From a bacterium HR29 (GTDB lineage Bacteria > Chloroflexota > Dehalococcoidia > Tepidiformales > Tepidiformaceae), in assembly GCA_002898215.1 (NCBI GenBank), contig BEIF01000001.1:1277602-1341601 (forward strand): 64,000 nucleotides of DNA. Direction: 5' to 3'. This document shows positions 47,951 to 57,141 of this stretch, piece by piece. Within the stretch, counting starts at the first letter, position 1, and every line of letters begins with the position of its first letter. Under the pieces are notes generated by a model, which saw only the letters and a list, made by a program, of their open reading frames with translations, was not told where the DNA came from and did not search any database. The translations under genes were made by a program, and so were the position numbers.

Positions 47951-48934
47951 TTAAAAATACACCGGATCGACATAGACGCCGCGTTGGGCGGCGTCCTCGG
48001 GCACGGGAAGCTGTGGCGTCCAGAAGTCGAAGACTTCGATTCGCTCAGCGAGCCCTCGGAGGAGGCCTTCGAGAGGCGCCCCCGGCCAGGTGAAGACGCC
48101 GAGGCTATCGAAGCCGCGGCAGGCGAGCTCACCGGCCCAGGAGCGAAGGAGGAGGACCAGTTCCTCTTCGCCCCCGGGGAGACAGCCGTAGTCGAGGACC
48201 GCCGCCCCGCGCTGCTCCACGACGCTTCCGTCGAAGCGTCGGAGTCTGGTGACGATGCGCTCCCCTTGGAGCCACACGCCAACGACGGCCCGCTCCGTGC
48301 GCCACAGGTTCGGCCATCCGTACTGTGCAGGGTCACGCGCGAGCCTCCGGTGCAACCTCTCCGGAGTGGCAGGAACGAACATGTGCTCCCGACCGTGGAG
48401 GGCGTTCAGCATCGCCGCGATGTCGGTCGCATCGGCGGGAGCACACGGCCGACCGAAAGCCGGGCCGGCAATCGCCTCCGCACGGCAGTGGAGCCAAAGC
48501 GGCGTTACCGGCCAGCGATTCGGGGCGCGACGGGCGAATCCCTGGGATGGTCCGTTCGCCTGGGAGATGTACCAGTACTGCGTATCGAAGCGGCCTTCGT
48601 ATCGCCGGGCCAGCTCGGCTGCCATGCGGTGACCGAGCCCCTGGCGCTGATGCTCGGGCGGAATGCGCGCGTGGTGGATGTAGAGCACCCGGCGGGGCAC
48701 GTCGGCGATGACGGCGTCGTGGAGGGCCCCGCAGAAGACGCCGAGCGGCTCACCCTCTCGCTCGGCGATGAGCACGGTGACGTCCTCCTGGAGGCGCGCA
48801 GCGGCGAAGTAGTCGTCCCCTCGGTCGATGGTGAGCCACCCACCGCTGGTGAGGATGGGGCTGCGCCGCTCCAGGTCGCTGAGAACTGGTGCGTCGGCGA
48901 GCGTCGCCTCGCGAATGGTGATGCGGTCGCTCAT
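47951..48934 (-). CDS. GNAT family acetyltransferase with C-terminal extension
   Basis: 327 residues. Residues 1 to about 150 form a GNAT domain: ITIREATLADAPVLSDLERR, the VLYIHHARIPPEHQ strand and the acetyl-CoA loop QRQGLG (96-101). The rest, about 160-327, looks like a second, degenerate GNAT-like unit that starts again with PCAPADATDIAAMLNALHG but lacks a clear CoA loop. Substrate unknown. It starts 9 bases after the alpha/beta-hydrolase gene ends and shares its transcript. Confidence 0.8.
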   Translation of the reverse strand: MSDRITIREATLADAPVLSDLERRSPILTSGGWLTIDRGDDYFAAARLQEDVTVLIAEREGEPLGVFCGALHDAVIADVPRRVLYIHHARIPPEHQRQGLGHRMAAELARRYEGRFDTQYWYISQANGPSQGFARRAPNRWPVTPLWLHCRAEAIAGPAFGRPCAPADATDIAAMLNALHGREHMFVPATPERLHRRLARDPAQYGWPNLWRTERAVVGVWLQGERIVTRLRRFDGSVVEQRGAAVLDYGCLPGGEEELVLLLRSWAGELACRGFDSLGVFTWPGAPLEGLLRGLAERIEVFDFWTPQLPVPEDAAQRGVYVDPVYF

Positions 48935-48943
48935 GGCGCGTTC

Positions 48944-49669
48944 CTAGCGGGGCGGAGCATCCATCGGGCGTCCCGAGAGGTGCGCGGGGATCCATTCGAG
49001 GAGAAGGTCGAACAACTCGTCCTTCGCCTGGAAGAGCGAATGCCCCGCCTCGGCGTACAGCACCAGCCTCTTCGGCTCGGCCGCCCGGCGGTAGATCTCC
49101 TCGCTCGCCTCGTACGAAAGCACCGTGTCCTCCATACCGTGGACGAGGAGGAGCGGCTTCCCCAGTTGTTGAACCTCGCGGGTGCCGTACAGCTGCGAGG
49201 AGAGCGCAGCTACGGCGCGAACGATGGGAGCGAGCTGGCCGGCCTTGATGACGACAGCGCCGCCGAAGCTGTGTCCGACGAGGGCGACATCGAGGGCGCC
49301 GAGCCCCTTGAGGAAGGAGCAGCCTGCCAGCACGTCGAGCACGCACTCGTCGAACTCGTTCGGCCGGCGGTAGTCGAGGCGGAGCGTGGTGACGCCTCCC
49401 GCGGCGAGAGCTGGCGCGAGCCGGCGATAGATGGAATCGGCGGGGCCATCGAGGCCGCCCAGGGCCCCGGAAACGCAGACGACCGCACCGGTGCCCCCTT
49501 CCACCGGGGTGAGCATACCGGGGATCTCGCCGCGGCTGGTGTGGATGAGGACCCGGAGCGCTCCCGGCTCCTCGGCGTAGGCCGCGGACACCCGCCGGAT
49601 GCTCAGGGTGAGCTCCTCGGCCGGTTCGCCCTCGTCCGGGTCGTCGTCCCAGAAGTACGGGCTCGTCAT
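48944..49669 (-). CDS. Alpha/beta-hydrolase (dienelactone hydrolase-like)
   Basis: About 241 residues. An acidic N-terminus of some 20 residues precedes the hydrolase fold with nucleophile elbow VALVGHSFGG. The triad is Ser, Asp in LLVHGMEDTVL and His in AEAGHSLF (Ser128, Asp175 and His204 counted from the second in-frame ATG region, or about nine higher from the upstream GTG at 49678). No lid domain is evident, so a small ester or peptide-like substrate is likely. The ATG at 49669 is preferred since TATAGT ends 7 bases upstream of it. Confidence 0.82.
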   Translation of the reverse strand: MTSPYFWDDDPDEGEPAEELTLSIRRVSAAYAEEPGALRVLIHTSRGEIPGMLTPVEGGTGAVVCVSGALGGLDGPADSIYRRLAPALAAGGVTTLRLDYRRPNEFDECVLDVLAGCSFLKGLGALDVALVGHSFGGAVVIKAGQLAPIVRAVAALSSQLYGTREVQQLGKPLLLVHGMEDTVLSYEASEEIYRRAAEPKRLVLYAEAGHSLFQAKDELFDLLLEWIPAHLSGRPMDAPPR

Positions 49670-49676
49670 CGCGCTC

Positions 49677-49705
49677 ACTATACGCGGTCGCGGGGCCCGT
49701 GTCCC
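49677..49705 (-). promoter_or_regulatory. Leaderless-type promoter of the hydrolase-GNAT unit
   Basis: Minus-strand GGGACA (49700-49705), 17-base spacer, TATAGT (49677-49682), then 7 bases to the ATG at 49669. Confidence 0.55.
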
Positions 49706-49736
49706 CGAGGACGGGATGGAGTACCCTCGTTGGCGT

Positions 49737-49813
49737 CGGGGTGTAGCTCAGCCTGGTAGAGCACACGGTTTGGGGCCGTGGGGTCCCCGGTTCGAATCCG
49801 GGCACCCCGACCA
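49737..49813 (+). tRNA. tRNA-Pro(TGG)
   Basis: Complete cloverleaf: acceptor CGGGGTG (49737-49743) pairs with CACCCCG (49803-49809), the D arm has TAGCTCAGCCTGGTAGAGC, the anticodon stem CACGG/CCGTG encloses TTTGGGG, and the T arm is CCCGGTTCGAATCCGGG. Anticodon TGG reads Pro codons. Discriminator A and encoded CCA (49811-49813). Confidence 0.96.
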
Positions 49814-49890
49814 GTGCCGGCTCCTTTGCCGGCCCCGAGGGGGTACCCTACCATGCGAGAAGCCGCCAGCCACCCGCAGGACGCCCGCGC

Positions 49891-50334
49891 ATGAGCGACG
49901 AGTTCGGCATCGACCGTGAGGAGGTCTTCCGAGTCATCGATGCCGCCGAGGTGCTGGTGGTGCGGTTCCACCTCATCCAGAAGCGGCTGCTCGTCGACTT
50001 CCGTTCGAATGCGGCGGCAGGCCCGCTGGTCGCCGTCGTCCCCCGGGCCGAATCCATCGAGGAGCGGTTCCGCTCGATCCGGCGCTTGCGCCCTCAGTTC
50101 CCCATGCCCGAGCGGGTGATGTCGTTCCAGTGGCCGCGAACCATCGGCACGCTCCTGGCCAGCGGCGTGTGGCAACACATCGTCGACCGCATCGGCTCCA
50201 TCGGCGGGCCGGAGGCCGTCGAGGCGTGCGGGAAGGCGATGCAGGAGCTGTTGGCCGAGGAGCGCCGCGAAGTCGTCGCGGCCATCCGCGGCGGGGGACA
50301 TTACCAAACGCTGTGGGCGCGCGAGGAGCCATGA
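49891..50334 (+). CDS. Conserved-looking protein of unknown function, coupled to threonine aldolase
   Basis: 147 residues, not recognised. The N-terminal half alternates beta strands (AEVLVVRFHLIQKRLLVDF) with the fragment GPLVAVVPRAESIEERF. The second half is helical, rich in Glu/Arg and ends AAIRGGGHYQTLWAREE. There is no signal peptide, membrane helix or obvious catalytic motif. The stop overlaps the threonine aldolase start (ATGA), so the two are translated together, but a functional link is unproven. No clear ribosome site at the ATG; the gene follows tRNA-Pro by 77 bases and may share its promoter. Confidence 0.7.
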   Translation: MSDEFGIDREEVFRVIDAAEVLVVRFHLIQKRLLVDFRSNAAAGPLVAVVPRAESIEERFRSIRRLRPQFPMPERVMSFQWPRTIGTLLASGVWQHIVDRIGSIGGPEAVEACGKAMQELLAEERREVVAAIRGGGHYQTLWAREEP

Positions 50335-51377
50335 CAGCCGACCGGATCATCGACTTGCGGAGCGACACGGTGACCAAGCCGACCGCTGGCATGCGCGCCG
50401 CCATGGCCGCCGCCGACGTGGGCGACGACGTCTTCGGCGACGACCCGACGGTGAACCGGCTCGAGGAAATGGCCGCCGAGCGGGTGGGGAAGGAAGCGGC
50501 GATGTTCGTCCCCAGCGGCACGATGGGAAACCTCTGTGCCCTCTTGGCACACACCCAGCCGGGTGACGAGGTGCTGCTGGGCAGCGAGTGCCACATCTAC
50601 CACTACGAGGTGGGCGGCATGGCCCGAATCGGAGGCCTTCTCGCTCACCCGCTTCCCAACCGCGAAGACGGCTCCATCGCTCCGGAGGACGTTCGGGCCG
50701 CCATCCGACCGCAGAACATCCACTCACCGAGAGTGACGCTGCTCTGCCTCGAGAACACGCACAACCGCTGCGGCGGGGCCGCGCTTCGCGTCGAGACCAC
50801 GGACGCACTCTGCGCCGCCGCCCACGAGGCGGGGCTGCGCGTGCATCTCGATGGAGCGCGCATCTTCAACGCCTCCGTCGCCCTCGGCGTTCCGGTCGAG
50901 CGGTTGGCCCGAGGGGCCGACTCGGTGATGTTCTGTTTCTCGAAGGGGCTCGGCGCACCGGTCGGGTCCATCCTCTGCGGGGAGCGTGACTTCATCGAGC
51001 GGGCACGCCGCTTCCGGAAGATGCTCGGCGGCGGGATGCGGCAAGCGGGGGTGCTCGCCGCGGCGGCCATCTACGCGCTCGAACACCACGTGGGGCGTCT
51101 GGCCGAGGACCACGAGAACGCCAAGCTCCTCGCCGAGGGCCTGCGGCAGTTCGAGGCCTTCCTCCCCAACGAACCGGAAACGAACATCGTCGTCGCCGAG
51201 GTGCGCCGAGGCACCGTGGAAGGGTGGCTGCGCGCCTTCGCCGAAGAGGGCGTGCTGGCGGTGCCCTTCGGTCCAGGCCGGTTTCGCATGGTGACGCACC
51301 TCGATGTGTCGAGAGCGGACATCGAGGAAGCGCTGCGGCGCATCGGGCGGGCGGTGCACTCCGTATCGACGACGTGA
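50331..51377 (+). CDS. ltaE: Low-specificity L-threonine aldolase
   Basis: 348 residues of fold-type I PLP enzyme. DLRSDTVTKPTAGMR and GDDVFGDDPTVNRLEE at the N-terminus, FVPSGTMGNLCALL binding the phosphate, and HLDGARIFNA holding the cofactor-stacking Asp. Lys205 in FCFSKGLGAPVGS forms the Schiff base. It splits threonine or allo-threonine to glycine and acetaldehyde and could feed the glycine/serine pool. Start overlaps the upstream unknown gene by 4 bases, and the lipoprotein gene follows after 8 bases. Confidence 0.93.
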   Translation: MTADRIIDLRSDTVTKPTAGMRAAMAAADVGDDVFGDDPTVNRLEEMAAERVGKEAAMFVPSGTMGNLCALLAHTQPGDEVLLGSECHIYHYEVGGMARIGGLLAHPLPNREDGSIAPEDVRAAIRPQNIHSPRVTLLCLENTHNRCGGAALRVETTDALCAAAHEAGLRVHLDGARIFNASVALGVPVERLARGADSVMFCFSKGLGAPVGSILCGERDFIERARRFRKMLGGGMRQAGVLAAAAIYALEHHVGRLAEDHENAKLLAEGLRQFEAFLPNEPETNIVVAEVRRGTVEGWLRAFAEEGVLAVPFGPGRFRMVTHLDVSRADIEEALRRIGRAVHSVSTT

Positions 51378-51385
51378 GGAGCAGC

Positions 51386-52141
51386 ATGGCAGCAAACCGC
51401 AGATGGCGGCTCCCTCTGGGGAGCCTGGTGGGGAGCCTGGCGCTCGTCGTCCTCGCAGCCTGCGGAGGGGGCACGACCCCCACCAGCAAGATCTTCCGGG
51501 CGCCGCCTTGGAACGGGCCGGAAACGTACCGGTACCAGCTCGTCCAGCGCGAGCACCTGTACGGGTACTGCGAGCTGAAGACGCTCCCCGACGCCGAACC
51601 TGGGAAGACGAAGCTCGAGCGCCGCTGCTACGACGAAGAGGGCTTCCGCGACGACGGGTCGGCGCTCGTCGATTCCGCAACCCTGCAGCCCTTCGCCTCG
51701 ACCCGGGTGAACTTCGATCCGCGACGGAATCGGACCGCGACCCGCACCGCCGTCTACGGACCCGAGGAGGTGACCCTGACGCTCGACCTAGACGGCGAGC
51801 TCCGCACAGCGACCAGGAAGCTGCCGAAGCCGGACGAGGCGAGCCCCGACCCCGGCTGGTACGACGACGAGTCGATGCTGTGGCTGGTACGAGGGATACC
51901 GCTGGAGGAAGGGTGGAAGGGGGCGTACCACAACGTGAGCGTGGGCACCGCCCAGGTCGCTGTCGCCGAGGTGACCGTCCTGCGCAAGACCCGCGTCACC
52001 GTGCCAGCAGGAGCGTTCGACGCGTGGGAGGTGCTGGTGCGGTCGAGCATCACCAACCGCATCTGGGTGAACGCGAGTGCACCGCACCAGATCGTGAAAG
52101 CGCAAATCGAACAGATTACGTACGAGCTTCTGCCGGATTGA
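51386..52141 (+). CDS. Putative lipoprotein
   Basis: 251 residues. A basic N-terminus (NRRWR), a hydrophobic stretch and the lipobox LAAC with Cys26 mark a type II signal peptide, so the mature protein should be lipid-anchored outside the cell. The following Gly/Thr-rich GGGTTPTSK linker is common. The body is beta-rich (TYRYQLVQREHLYGYCEL, TRVNFDPRRNRTATRT, VTLTLDLDGE) and recalls DUF3108-like barrel proteins, but I cannot assign a family firmly. Two extra Cys near residues 63 and 81 may pair. Start has a GAGGAG ribosome site. Confidence 0.78.
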   Translation: MAANRRWRLPLGSLVGSLALVVLAACGGGTTPTSKIFRAPPWNGPETYRYQLVQREHLYGYCELKTLPDAEPGKTKLERRCYDEEGFRDDGSALVDSATLQPFASTRVNFDPRRNRTATRTAVYGPEEVTLTLDLDGELRTATRKLPKPDEASPDPGWYDDESMLWLVRGIPLEEGWKGAYHNVSVGTAQVAVAEVTVLRKTRVTVPAGAFDAWEVLVRSSITNRIWVNASAPHQIVKAQIEQITYELLPD

Positions 52142-52277
52142 CACCATTCGCGAGGGCGGTGGCAGCGAAACCTTAACGCTCCTTATGTCAGTTGTAGGCG
52201 GGCGGTTCCTTGACACCAGCGCCAACCCGCGGGGAAGATGCTGCATCGCCCCGAGCTCTCACGAGGCGGCCAAACGT

Positions 52278-52949
52278 ATGCCACTGGTCTACGTTGTCTC
52301 GCGCGAGCCCCGGCTGCGCAGCACGGTTGCCGAGTATCTCCGCGGGCGGGGGTACGACACCCGCACCGGCGCCAACTACGACGAGGCGATGGAGACGCTG
52401 CCCGGGCTGGACGCCGATGCGCTCGTGGTGGATATCCAGGGGGTCCCGCGAGGGGAGACGGGGGCGAGCTTCGCTGTGTTCGGTCATTGGCTCGCCGCCC
52501 ATCGCGATGGCACCCGCCCAGCCGTCGTCTACCTCTTGCGAAAGGGGGCGCGCCGGCCCAGCCTTCGCGTCGAGGGGCCGATCATCAAGAAGCCGTTCCC
52601 CCTCGAGGCGCTCGGCGAGGCGCTCCGCGAACAGCTCGGAGCCAGCAGCGCGCGGCCCGACCGGCGAGGTATCGACCTGGACCTCACCACCAATACCGTC
52701 AGGGGCCCTCAGGGCGCGGTCCATCTCACGAACCTGGAGGCGAACCTCCTCGCCTACCTGATGCAGCACGAGGGCCAGGTGCTCCACCCGCGCGACCTGC
52801 TGGTGGACGTCTGGCAGTTCCGCGATGCGACGGGCGCCAGCACGCTCGTGCGCGCCCACGTGAGCAACCTGCGCCGGAAGCTGCGGGCCGCGGGCACGCC
52901 CGACTGCATCCAGACTATCCGCGGCAAGGGGTACCGCTTCAGCGCCTGA
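52278..52949 (+). CDS. OmpR-type regulator with a degenerate receiver domain
   Basis: 223 residues. The C-terminal domain (about 125-223) is a clear winged helix of the OmpR/PhoB class: LTNLEANLLAYLMQHEGQVL, LLVDVWQF, HVSNLRRKLR and IQTIRGKGYRF. The N-terminal 110 residues follow the receiver fold, with Asp52 in ALVVDIQG and Lys104/105 in IIKKPF. The acidic pair that holds Mg near residue 10 is replaced by SRE, so normal phosphorylation is doubtful. No histidine kinase is nearby. The ATG at 52278 matches the receiver start; an earlier in-frame start has no homology. Confidence 0.87.
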   Translation: MPLVYVVSREPRLRSTVAEYLRGRGYDTRTGANYDEAMETLPGLDADALVVDIQGVPRGETGASFAVFGHWLAAHRDGTRPAVVYLLRKGARRPSLRVEGPIIKKPFPLEALGEALREQLGASSARPDRRGIDLDLTTNTVRGPQGAVHLTNLEANLLAYLMQHEGQVLHPRDLLVDVWQFRDATGASTLVRAHVSNLRRKLRAAGTPDCIQTIRGKGYRFSA

Positions 52950-52961
52950 GCGCCGAGCTCC

Positions 52962-53381
52962 TTACGCCGGTTCGAACATCGGCAGCGAGATGCCGCTCTC
53001 CTGGTCATCCCAGCGCACCTTCACCCGCATGCCGATGCGCACATCCTTCACAGGGTCGGCGACGCCGACGATGTTCGTGAGCATGCGGAAGCCCTCGTCG
53101 AGGTCAACGTAGGCCACCGCATACGGCCCGAGGTCGGCGAAGGCGGGATGCCGGTTCAAACGCACGACGCTGTAGGTGTAGACCGTCCCGAAGCCCTTCG
53201 AGTCGTGCCACTCGAGGTCGCGGCCGCCGCAGTGGGGACAGTGCCTCCGAGGGTAAAAGACCACTTTCGAGCAGGTTCGACACGTCTGGTAGGTGAGGCG
53301 GTGCTCCTTCGTGGCCTCCCAGAACGGCTGCGTATCGGGTTCGGGGAATCGCGGTTGGGGCCTTGGGGCAGGCATCGTCAA
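52962..53381 (-). CDS. DUF35 (Zn-ribbon/OB-fold) acyl-CoA-binding partner protein
   Basis: 139 residues. A rubredoxin-like zinc ribbon with Cys34, Cys37, Cys48 and Cys51 is followed by an OB fold (GFGTVYTYSVV, YAVAYVDLDEGFRMLTNI, MRVKVRWDD). DUF35 proteins form complexes with thiolase-like enzymes and help hold or pass acyl-CoA intermediates. The start overlaps the thiolase-like gene stop by 4 bases, which supports an obligate pair. Confidence 0.92.
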   Translation of the reverse strand: MTMPAPRPQPRFPEPDTQPFWEATKEHRLTYQTCRTCSKVVFYPRRHCPHCGGRDLEWHDSKGFGTVYTYSVVRLNRHPAFADLGPYAVAYVDLDEGFRMLTNIVGVADPVKDVRIGMRVKVRWDDQESGISLPMFEPA

Positions 53382-54574
53382 TCCCTCGCCAGGATGATGG
53401 TGCCGGCAGTGTGGTTGCCGCCGAGCTGGCCGCCGTTGCCGTGGGCCACGGCGAGTTTCGCGTCGGGCACCTGCGACGTCGACTGACCCCGAAGCTGGCG
53501 AGTCGCCTCGATGAGGAGAAAGATGCCGCGCATCCCGGGATGGTTCGAGGAGAGCCCGCCGCCGTCGGTGTTGAGCGCAGGCTTCAGCTTCGCCTGGAAA
53601 TGGAGCCGGTCCTCGGAAACGAACTGCCCGCCTTCGCCCTTCTTACAGAAGCCGAGGTCCTCCAGGCAGACGAGCACCGTGATCGTGAACGAGTCGTAGA
53701 TCATGGCGACGTCGATCTCGTCGGGGCGGACGCCAGCCTCGCCGAAGGCGACGGGACCGGATTGCGCGGCGGCGCTCACCGTGATGTCGCCATCGTTCTC
53801 GACGTACTTCGTCGCTTCCCCCGCGCCGATGATCCACACCGGCTTCTGGCGCGTGTCGCGAGCGACCTCGCGGGACGCGATGACGACCGCTCCCCCACCA
53901 TCCGAGATCATGCAGCAGTCGAGGAGGTGCAGCGGGTCCGCGATCATCCGCGAGTTGAGGACGTCCTCGACGGTGATCTCGCGGATGTTTTCGAACTCGA
54001 GGTCCTTCATCGCCTGGACCGCTTCGGGGTTCCGCATGGCGTGGGCGCGGGTGGCTACGGCGATGCGCGCGAGCTGCTCCGAGGTGGTCCCGTACTGGTA
54101 CATGTGGCGATGAGCCACCATCGCGTAGTTCGAGATCAGCGTCATGCCCCAGGGCTCGGTCATGTTCGAAAGGGGACTCGGGGCGCCCCAACCGGCCATG
54201 CCGCCACCCGTTCCGATCCGGCGGGCATCACTGGCAGCGGTCGAGCCGTAGGTGAGGAGAGCGACCTTCACCTTACCCCGCTGGATGTCGCGCAGCGCAT
54301 GAGACGCGTGGAATTCGTAGGACGACCCCCCGACGGCGGTGGTGTCGATGACCTTCGGCTTGAAACCGAAGTACTCCGCGAGGGAAAGCCCCGCCATGCC
54401 CGGCCCATCCTGGGCGTCGTACAAGCCGTCGACGTCCTTCCACGTGAGCCCCGCATCCTCCAGTGCTCGGGCGGCACATTCGGCCTTGATCTGGAGCACC
54501 GAAACGCCTGGCGCACGCCGGCGCGGGTACTCGTAGATGCCCACGATGGCGGCATCGCGAGACTGGACGGCCAT
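53378..54574 (-). CDS. Thiolase-like (SCP-x/Ltp2 type) protein
   Basis: 398 residues of thiolase fold. Conserved features: AAIVGIYEYPRR at the start, ISDGGGAVVIASREVA in the middle, DVAMIYDSFTITVL, a SSNHPGMRG loop and the C-terminal AHGNGGQLGGNH (His378). At the place where condensing thiolases have their nucleophilic Cys, the motif is AVGGSSYEFHASHA with no Cys. That is the pattern of the lipid-transfer-protein group, which includes Ltp2-type retro-aldolases acting with DUF35 partners. It is therefore more likely an aldolase or lyase on acyl-CoA than a classical thiolase; substrate unknown. Confidence 0.88.
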   Translation of the reverse strand: MAVQSRDAAIVGIYEYPRRRAPGVSVLQIKAECAARALEDAGLTWKDVDGLYDAQDGPGMAGLSLAEYFGFKPKVIDTTAVGGSSYEFHASHALRDIQRGKVKVALLTYGSTAASDARRIGTGGGMAGWGAPSPLSNMTEPWGMTLISNYAMVAHRHMYQYGTTSEQLARIAVATRAHAMRNPEAVQAMKDLEFENIREITVEDVLNSRMIADPLHLLDCCMISDGGGAVVIASREVARDTRQKPVWIIGAGEATKYVENDGDITVSAAAQSGPVAFGEAGVRPDEIDVAMIYDSFTITVLVCLEDLGFCKKGEGGQFVSEDRLHFQAKLKPALNTDGGGLSSNHPGMRGIFLLIEATRQLRGQSTSQVPDAKLAVAHGNGGQLGGNHTAGTIILARD

Positions 54575-54669
54575 GCTCGACCCTCGGAATCGAAATTCGG
54601 ACGCCGGCCAGCGTCCGCCGGGAACGATACGGAGGCCGTGAGGAGCCGTCAAACGACTTTCGTCTTTGC

Positions 54670-54675
54670 TACGCT
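54670..54675 (+). promoter_or_regulatory. -10 box of comEC, leaderless type
   Basis: TACGCT lies exactly 8 bases before the in-frame GTG at 54684 and helps to choose that start over a TTG at 54666. No good -35. Confidence 0.4.
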
Positions 54676-54683
54676 CCGCGGTC

Positions 54684-57062
54684 GTGACGCTCCTCGTCCT
54701 CGCCGCGGGCTGGTTTCTGGGGGCGGGCCTCGCCGCCTACGCCGCGGCTCCATGGTGGAGCGGAGCGCTCGCCGCCTACGCCGCGGCTCCATGGTGGAGC
54801 GGAGCGCTCGCCGCCGCCGCTGGGGCACCCTGGGCAGCGAGCCGTTGGGGCCGCTGGGGCACCGTGCTCGCCCTCGCCGCGGCCGGAGCCGCGCTGGCCG
54901 GAGGTCTCCGAGTCGCCGCCTGGCAGGCCGAAGCCCCGCCGGAGCTGCTCGCCTACCGCGGCCAGCGGATCACCGTCGAGGGAACCGCAGAGCCCGACCC
55001 CGGATACGGCGAGACGACCCGTCGCTACACGATTCGCGCCGAGCGGCTCGTGGCGCCCGAGGACCGGCCCATCTCCGGGCGGCTGGTCGCCATCGTCGAC
55101 CAGTACACCCACTTCGCACCCGGCGAGCGACTGCGCATCACCGGCGAGCTGCGAGCCCCCCGCTCGAGTCCCACGTTCGATTACGAGGGGTACCTCCTCG
55201 AGCGCGGCATCGTGGGCGAGATGGTTCGGCCTAGGGTCGAGCGTTTGGGAAGCCGCGAAGGGGCGGCCTGGGCCATCATGGCCGCGGAGGCTCGCGCCGC
55301 CATCGAAACGGCTCTGGGGGCCGCCGTTCCCGAACCGGAGGCATCGCTTGCGGCCGGGATCCTCGTCGGGCGTGACGAGGGGATGGGACGCGAGCTCCGG
55401 GAGCGCTTCCGACGCAGCGGCCTCGCCCACCTCGTTGCGGTCTCCGGCTCGAACGTTGCGCTGGTGACGGGGGCGGTGTTCGCCCTGCTCGTGCCGCTGG
55501 CCGGCCGCCGGCGAGCCGTCGTGCCAGCAGCCATCGCAGCCCTCGCTTACGCGGCAGCCGCCGGCGGAGACCCCTCCGCCATCCGAGCGACGATCATGGC
55601 AGGGGTCTTCCTTGCCGGCCTGACGATCGGCCGTCCCCAGGCCGGGCTTCCCGCACTCGCTCTGGCAGCCGTCGCCATGACGCTGGCGCAGCCCCGGCTC
55701 CTGAACGACGTCGGCTTCCAGTTGAGCTGCGCGGCGACGGCGGGCCTCATCGTCTGGTACCCCTGGGCGGACACCCTGCTCGCCCGCGCCCTCGCGGCGC
55801 TCCGTTTGGAATGGGCCGTACCGAGGTCCCTCCGGAGCATCGCCGCCTTGACCCTCTGCGCGACCGTCGCCACCGCGCCTATAAGCTGGGCAGCGTTCGG
55901 CACGGTATCGTTCGCCAGCCTGGCGGCGAACATCATCGCCCAGCCCTTGTTCGTGCCGGCCTTCGCCCTCTCGGCAGCCGCCGCAGCGGCAGCGCTGGCC
56001 TGGGAGCCTGCAGGCCAAGCGCTGGGGCTCGCGGCGTACGTCCCCCTGCGAGCCATCGTCTGGACTGCTGAGCTCTTCGGCTCGCAGCCCTGGTCCGCAG
56101 CCGAGCTCTCCCCTCCTGGGGAATTGGCCACGCTGGGCATCGTCGCCGGCCTCGTCGCGCTCGGTTGGTGGGCCGCACGCCGCCGGCCCCTGGCGAGCGA
56201 GGGACGCGCCCCCAGCCGGTCCCAGCGAACGCTGCGCCGGGCGGCCATCGGAGGCCTCGCGGGGGCGGTCTGCGCGGGAGCCGCCTTCACTGCGGCCGAC
56301 CTCGCGCCCGGACCGGGCAGGCTCCGGGTAGCGTTCCTCGACGTCGGCCAAGGGGACGCGATTCTCGTCACCACGCCGAACGGATACGACCTGCTCGTCG
56401 ACTGCGGCCCGAGCGGCCTCGTCCTGCTGCGGGAGCTCGGGGCGGTGCTTCCCCCTTGGGACCGAACCATCGACCGACTCGTGGTGACCCATCCGCAGGC
56501 CGACCACGCCGGCGGGTGCGCGGCCGCATCCGGGCGCTACCGGATTCGCGACGGGGCCGCCTGGAACGGCCAGCCTTCGACCTCGGACGCGTGGCGAGCC
56601 CTGGCCGGGGCGGTCCCGCCGCCCACTCCGCTCGCCGCCGGGGCATCCTGGAGCAGGGACGGCGTCACCTTCAGGGTGGTGTGGCCGCCCGCCGAGGTCG
56701 ACTTCGAGGACCCGAACGACGCCTCCATCGTGCTCGAGATCAGCTTTGGAGCGACGCGCGTGCTGCTGACAGGAGACATCGAAAGCGCCGCCCAGGCAGC
56801 GCTCACGGACTCCGTCGGGGCCGTCGACGTCCTGAAGGTGCCTCACCACGGCAGCGCGACCTCCCGCTCCTCCTTCTTCGCGGGAACGGCCCCGAAGGTC
56901 GCGGTGATTTCGGTCGGTGAAGGGAATCCGTACGGCCACCCGGCCGAAGCGACCCTGCGGGCGCTCGCCCGCATCGGCTCGGCGGTCTACCGCACCGATG
57001 CCCACGGTCGTGTGGTCGTCTACAGCGACGGCCGCCGGGTGTGGGTCGAAACCGAGCGCTGA
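54684..57062 (+). CDS. comEC: DNA uptake channel ComEC
   Basis: About 792 residues. Hydrophobic N-terminal helices contain a perfect 13-residue duplication, followed by an OB-like domain ([28 protein letters not shown]). The competence membrane domain then shows [20 protein letters not shown] and the hallmark [12 protein letters not shown] with further helices. A C-terminal metallo-beta-lactamase-like domain has [22 protein letters not shown] and [10 protein letters not shown]. ComEC carries single-stranded DNA across the membrane and may degrade the other strand. No comEA is beside it. Start by family and by the -10 box. Confidence 0.93.
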   Translation: MTLLVLAAGWFLGAGLAAYAAAPWWSGALAAYAAAPWWSGALAAAAGAPWAASRWGRWGTVLALAAAGAALAGGLRVAAWQAEAPPELLAYRGQRITVEGTAEPDPGYGETTRRYTIRAERLVAPEDRPISGRLVAIVDQYTHFAPGERLRITGELRAPRSSPTFDYEGYLLERGIVGEMVRPRVERLGSREGAAWAIMAAEARAAIETALGAAVPEPEASLAAGILVGRDEGMGRELRERFRRSGLAHLVAVSGSNVALVTGAVFALLVPLAGRRRAVVPAAIAALAYAAAAGGDPSAIRATIMAGVFLAGLTIGRPQAGLPALALAAVAMTLAQPRLLNDVGFQLSCAATAGLIVWYPWADTLLARALAALRLEWAVPRSLRSIAALTLCATVATAPISWAAFGTVSFASLAANIIAQPLFVPAFALSAAAAAAALAWEPAGQALGLAAYVPLRAIVWTAELFGSQPWSAAELSPPGELATLGIVAGLVALGWWAARRRPLASEGRAPSRSQRTLRRAAIGGLAGAVCAGAAFTAADLAPGPGRLRVAFLDVGQGDAILVTTPNGYDLLVDCGPSGLVLLRELGAVLPPWDRTIDRLVVTHPQADHAGGCAAASGRYRIRDGAAWNGQPSTSDAWRALAGAVPPPTPLAAGASWSRDGVTFRVVWPPAEVDFEDPNDASIVLEISFGATRVLLTGDIESAAQAALTDSVGAVDVLKVPHHGSATSRSSFFAGTAPKVAVISVGEGNPYGHPAEATLRALARIGSAVYRTDAHGRVVVYSDGRRVWVETER
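54731..54808 (+). repeat. Perfect 39-bp tandem duplication in comEC
   Basis: Two identical 39-base units, 54731-54769 and 54770-54808, with a partial third of 7 bases. In frame they encode the 13-residue unit [13 protein letters not shown] twice. Perfect identity implies a recent event or an assembly artefact. Confidence 0.95.
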
Positions 57063-57141
57063 GCGACGGGCGGCTTTGCCTGGGCGAGAGCGAAGGGGTA
57101 CCCTCGGAGCCACGACCCCGAATCCGACGGAGCGACCGACT

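Noticed and set aside
52210-52240. TTGACA as -35 of a promoter for the OmpR-type regulator
   Set aside because: No acceptable -10 at 16-18 bases; the downstream bases are GGAAGA-like.
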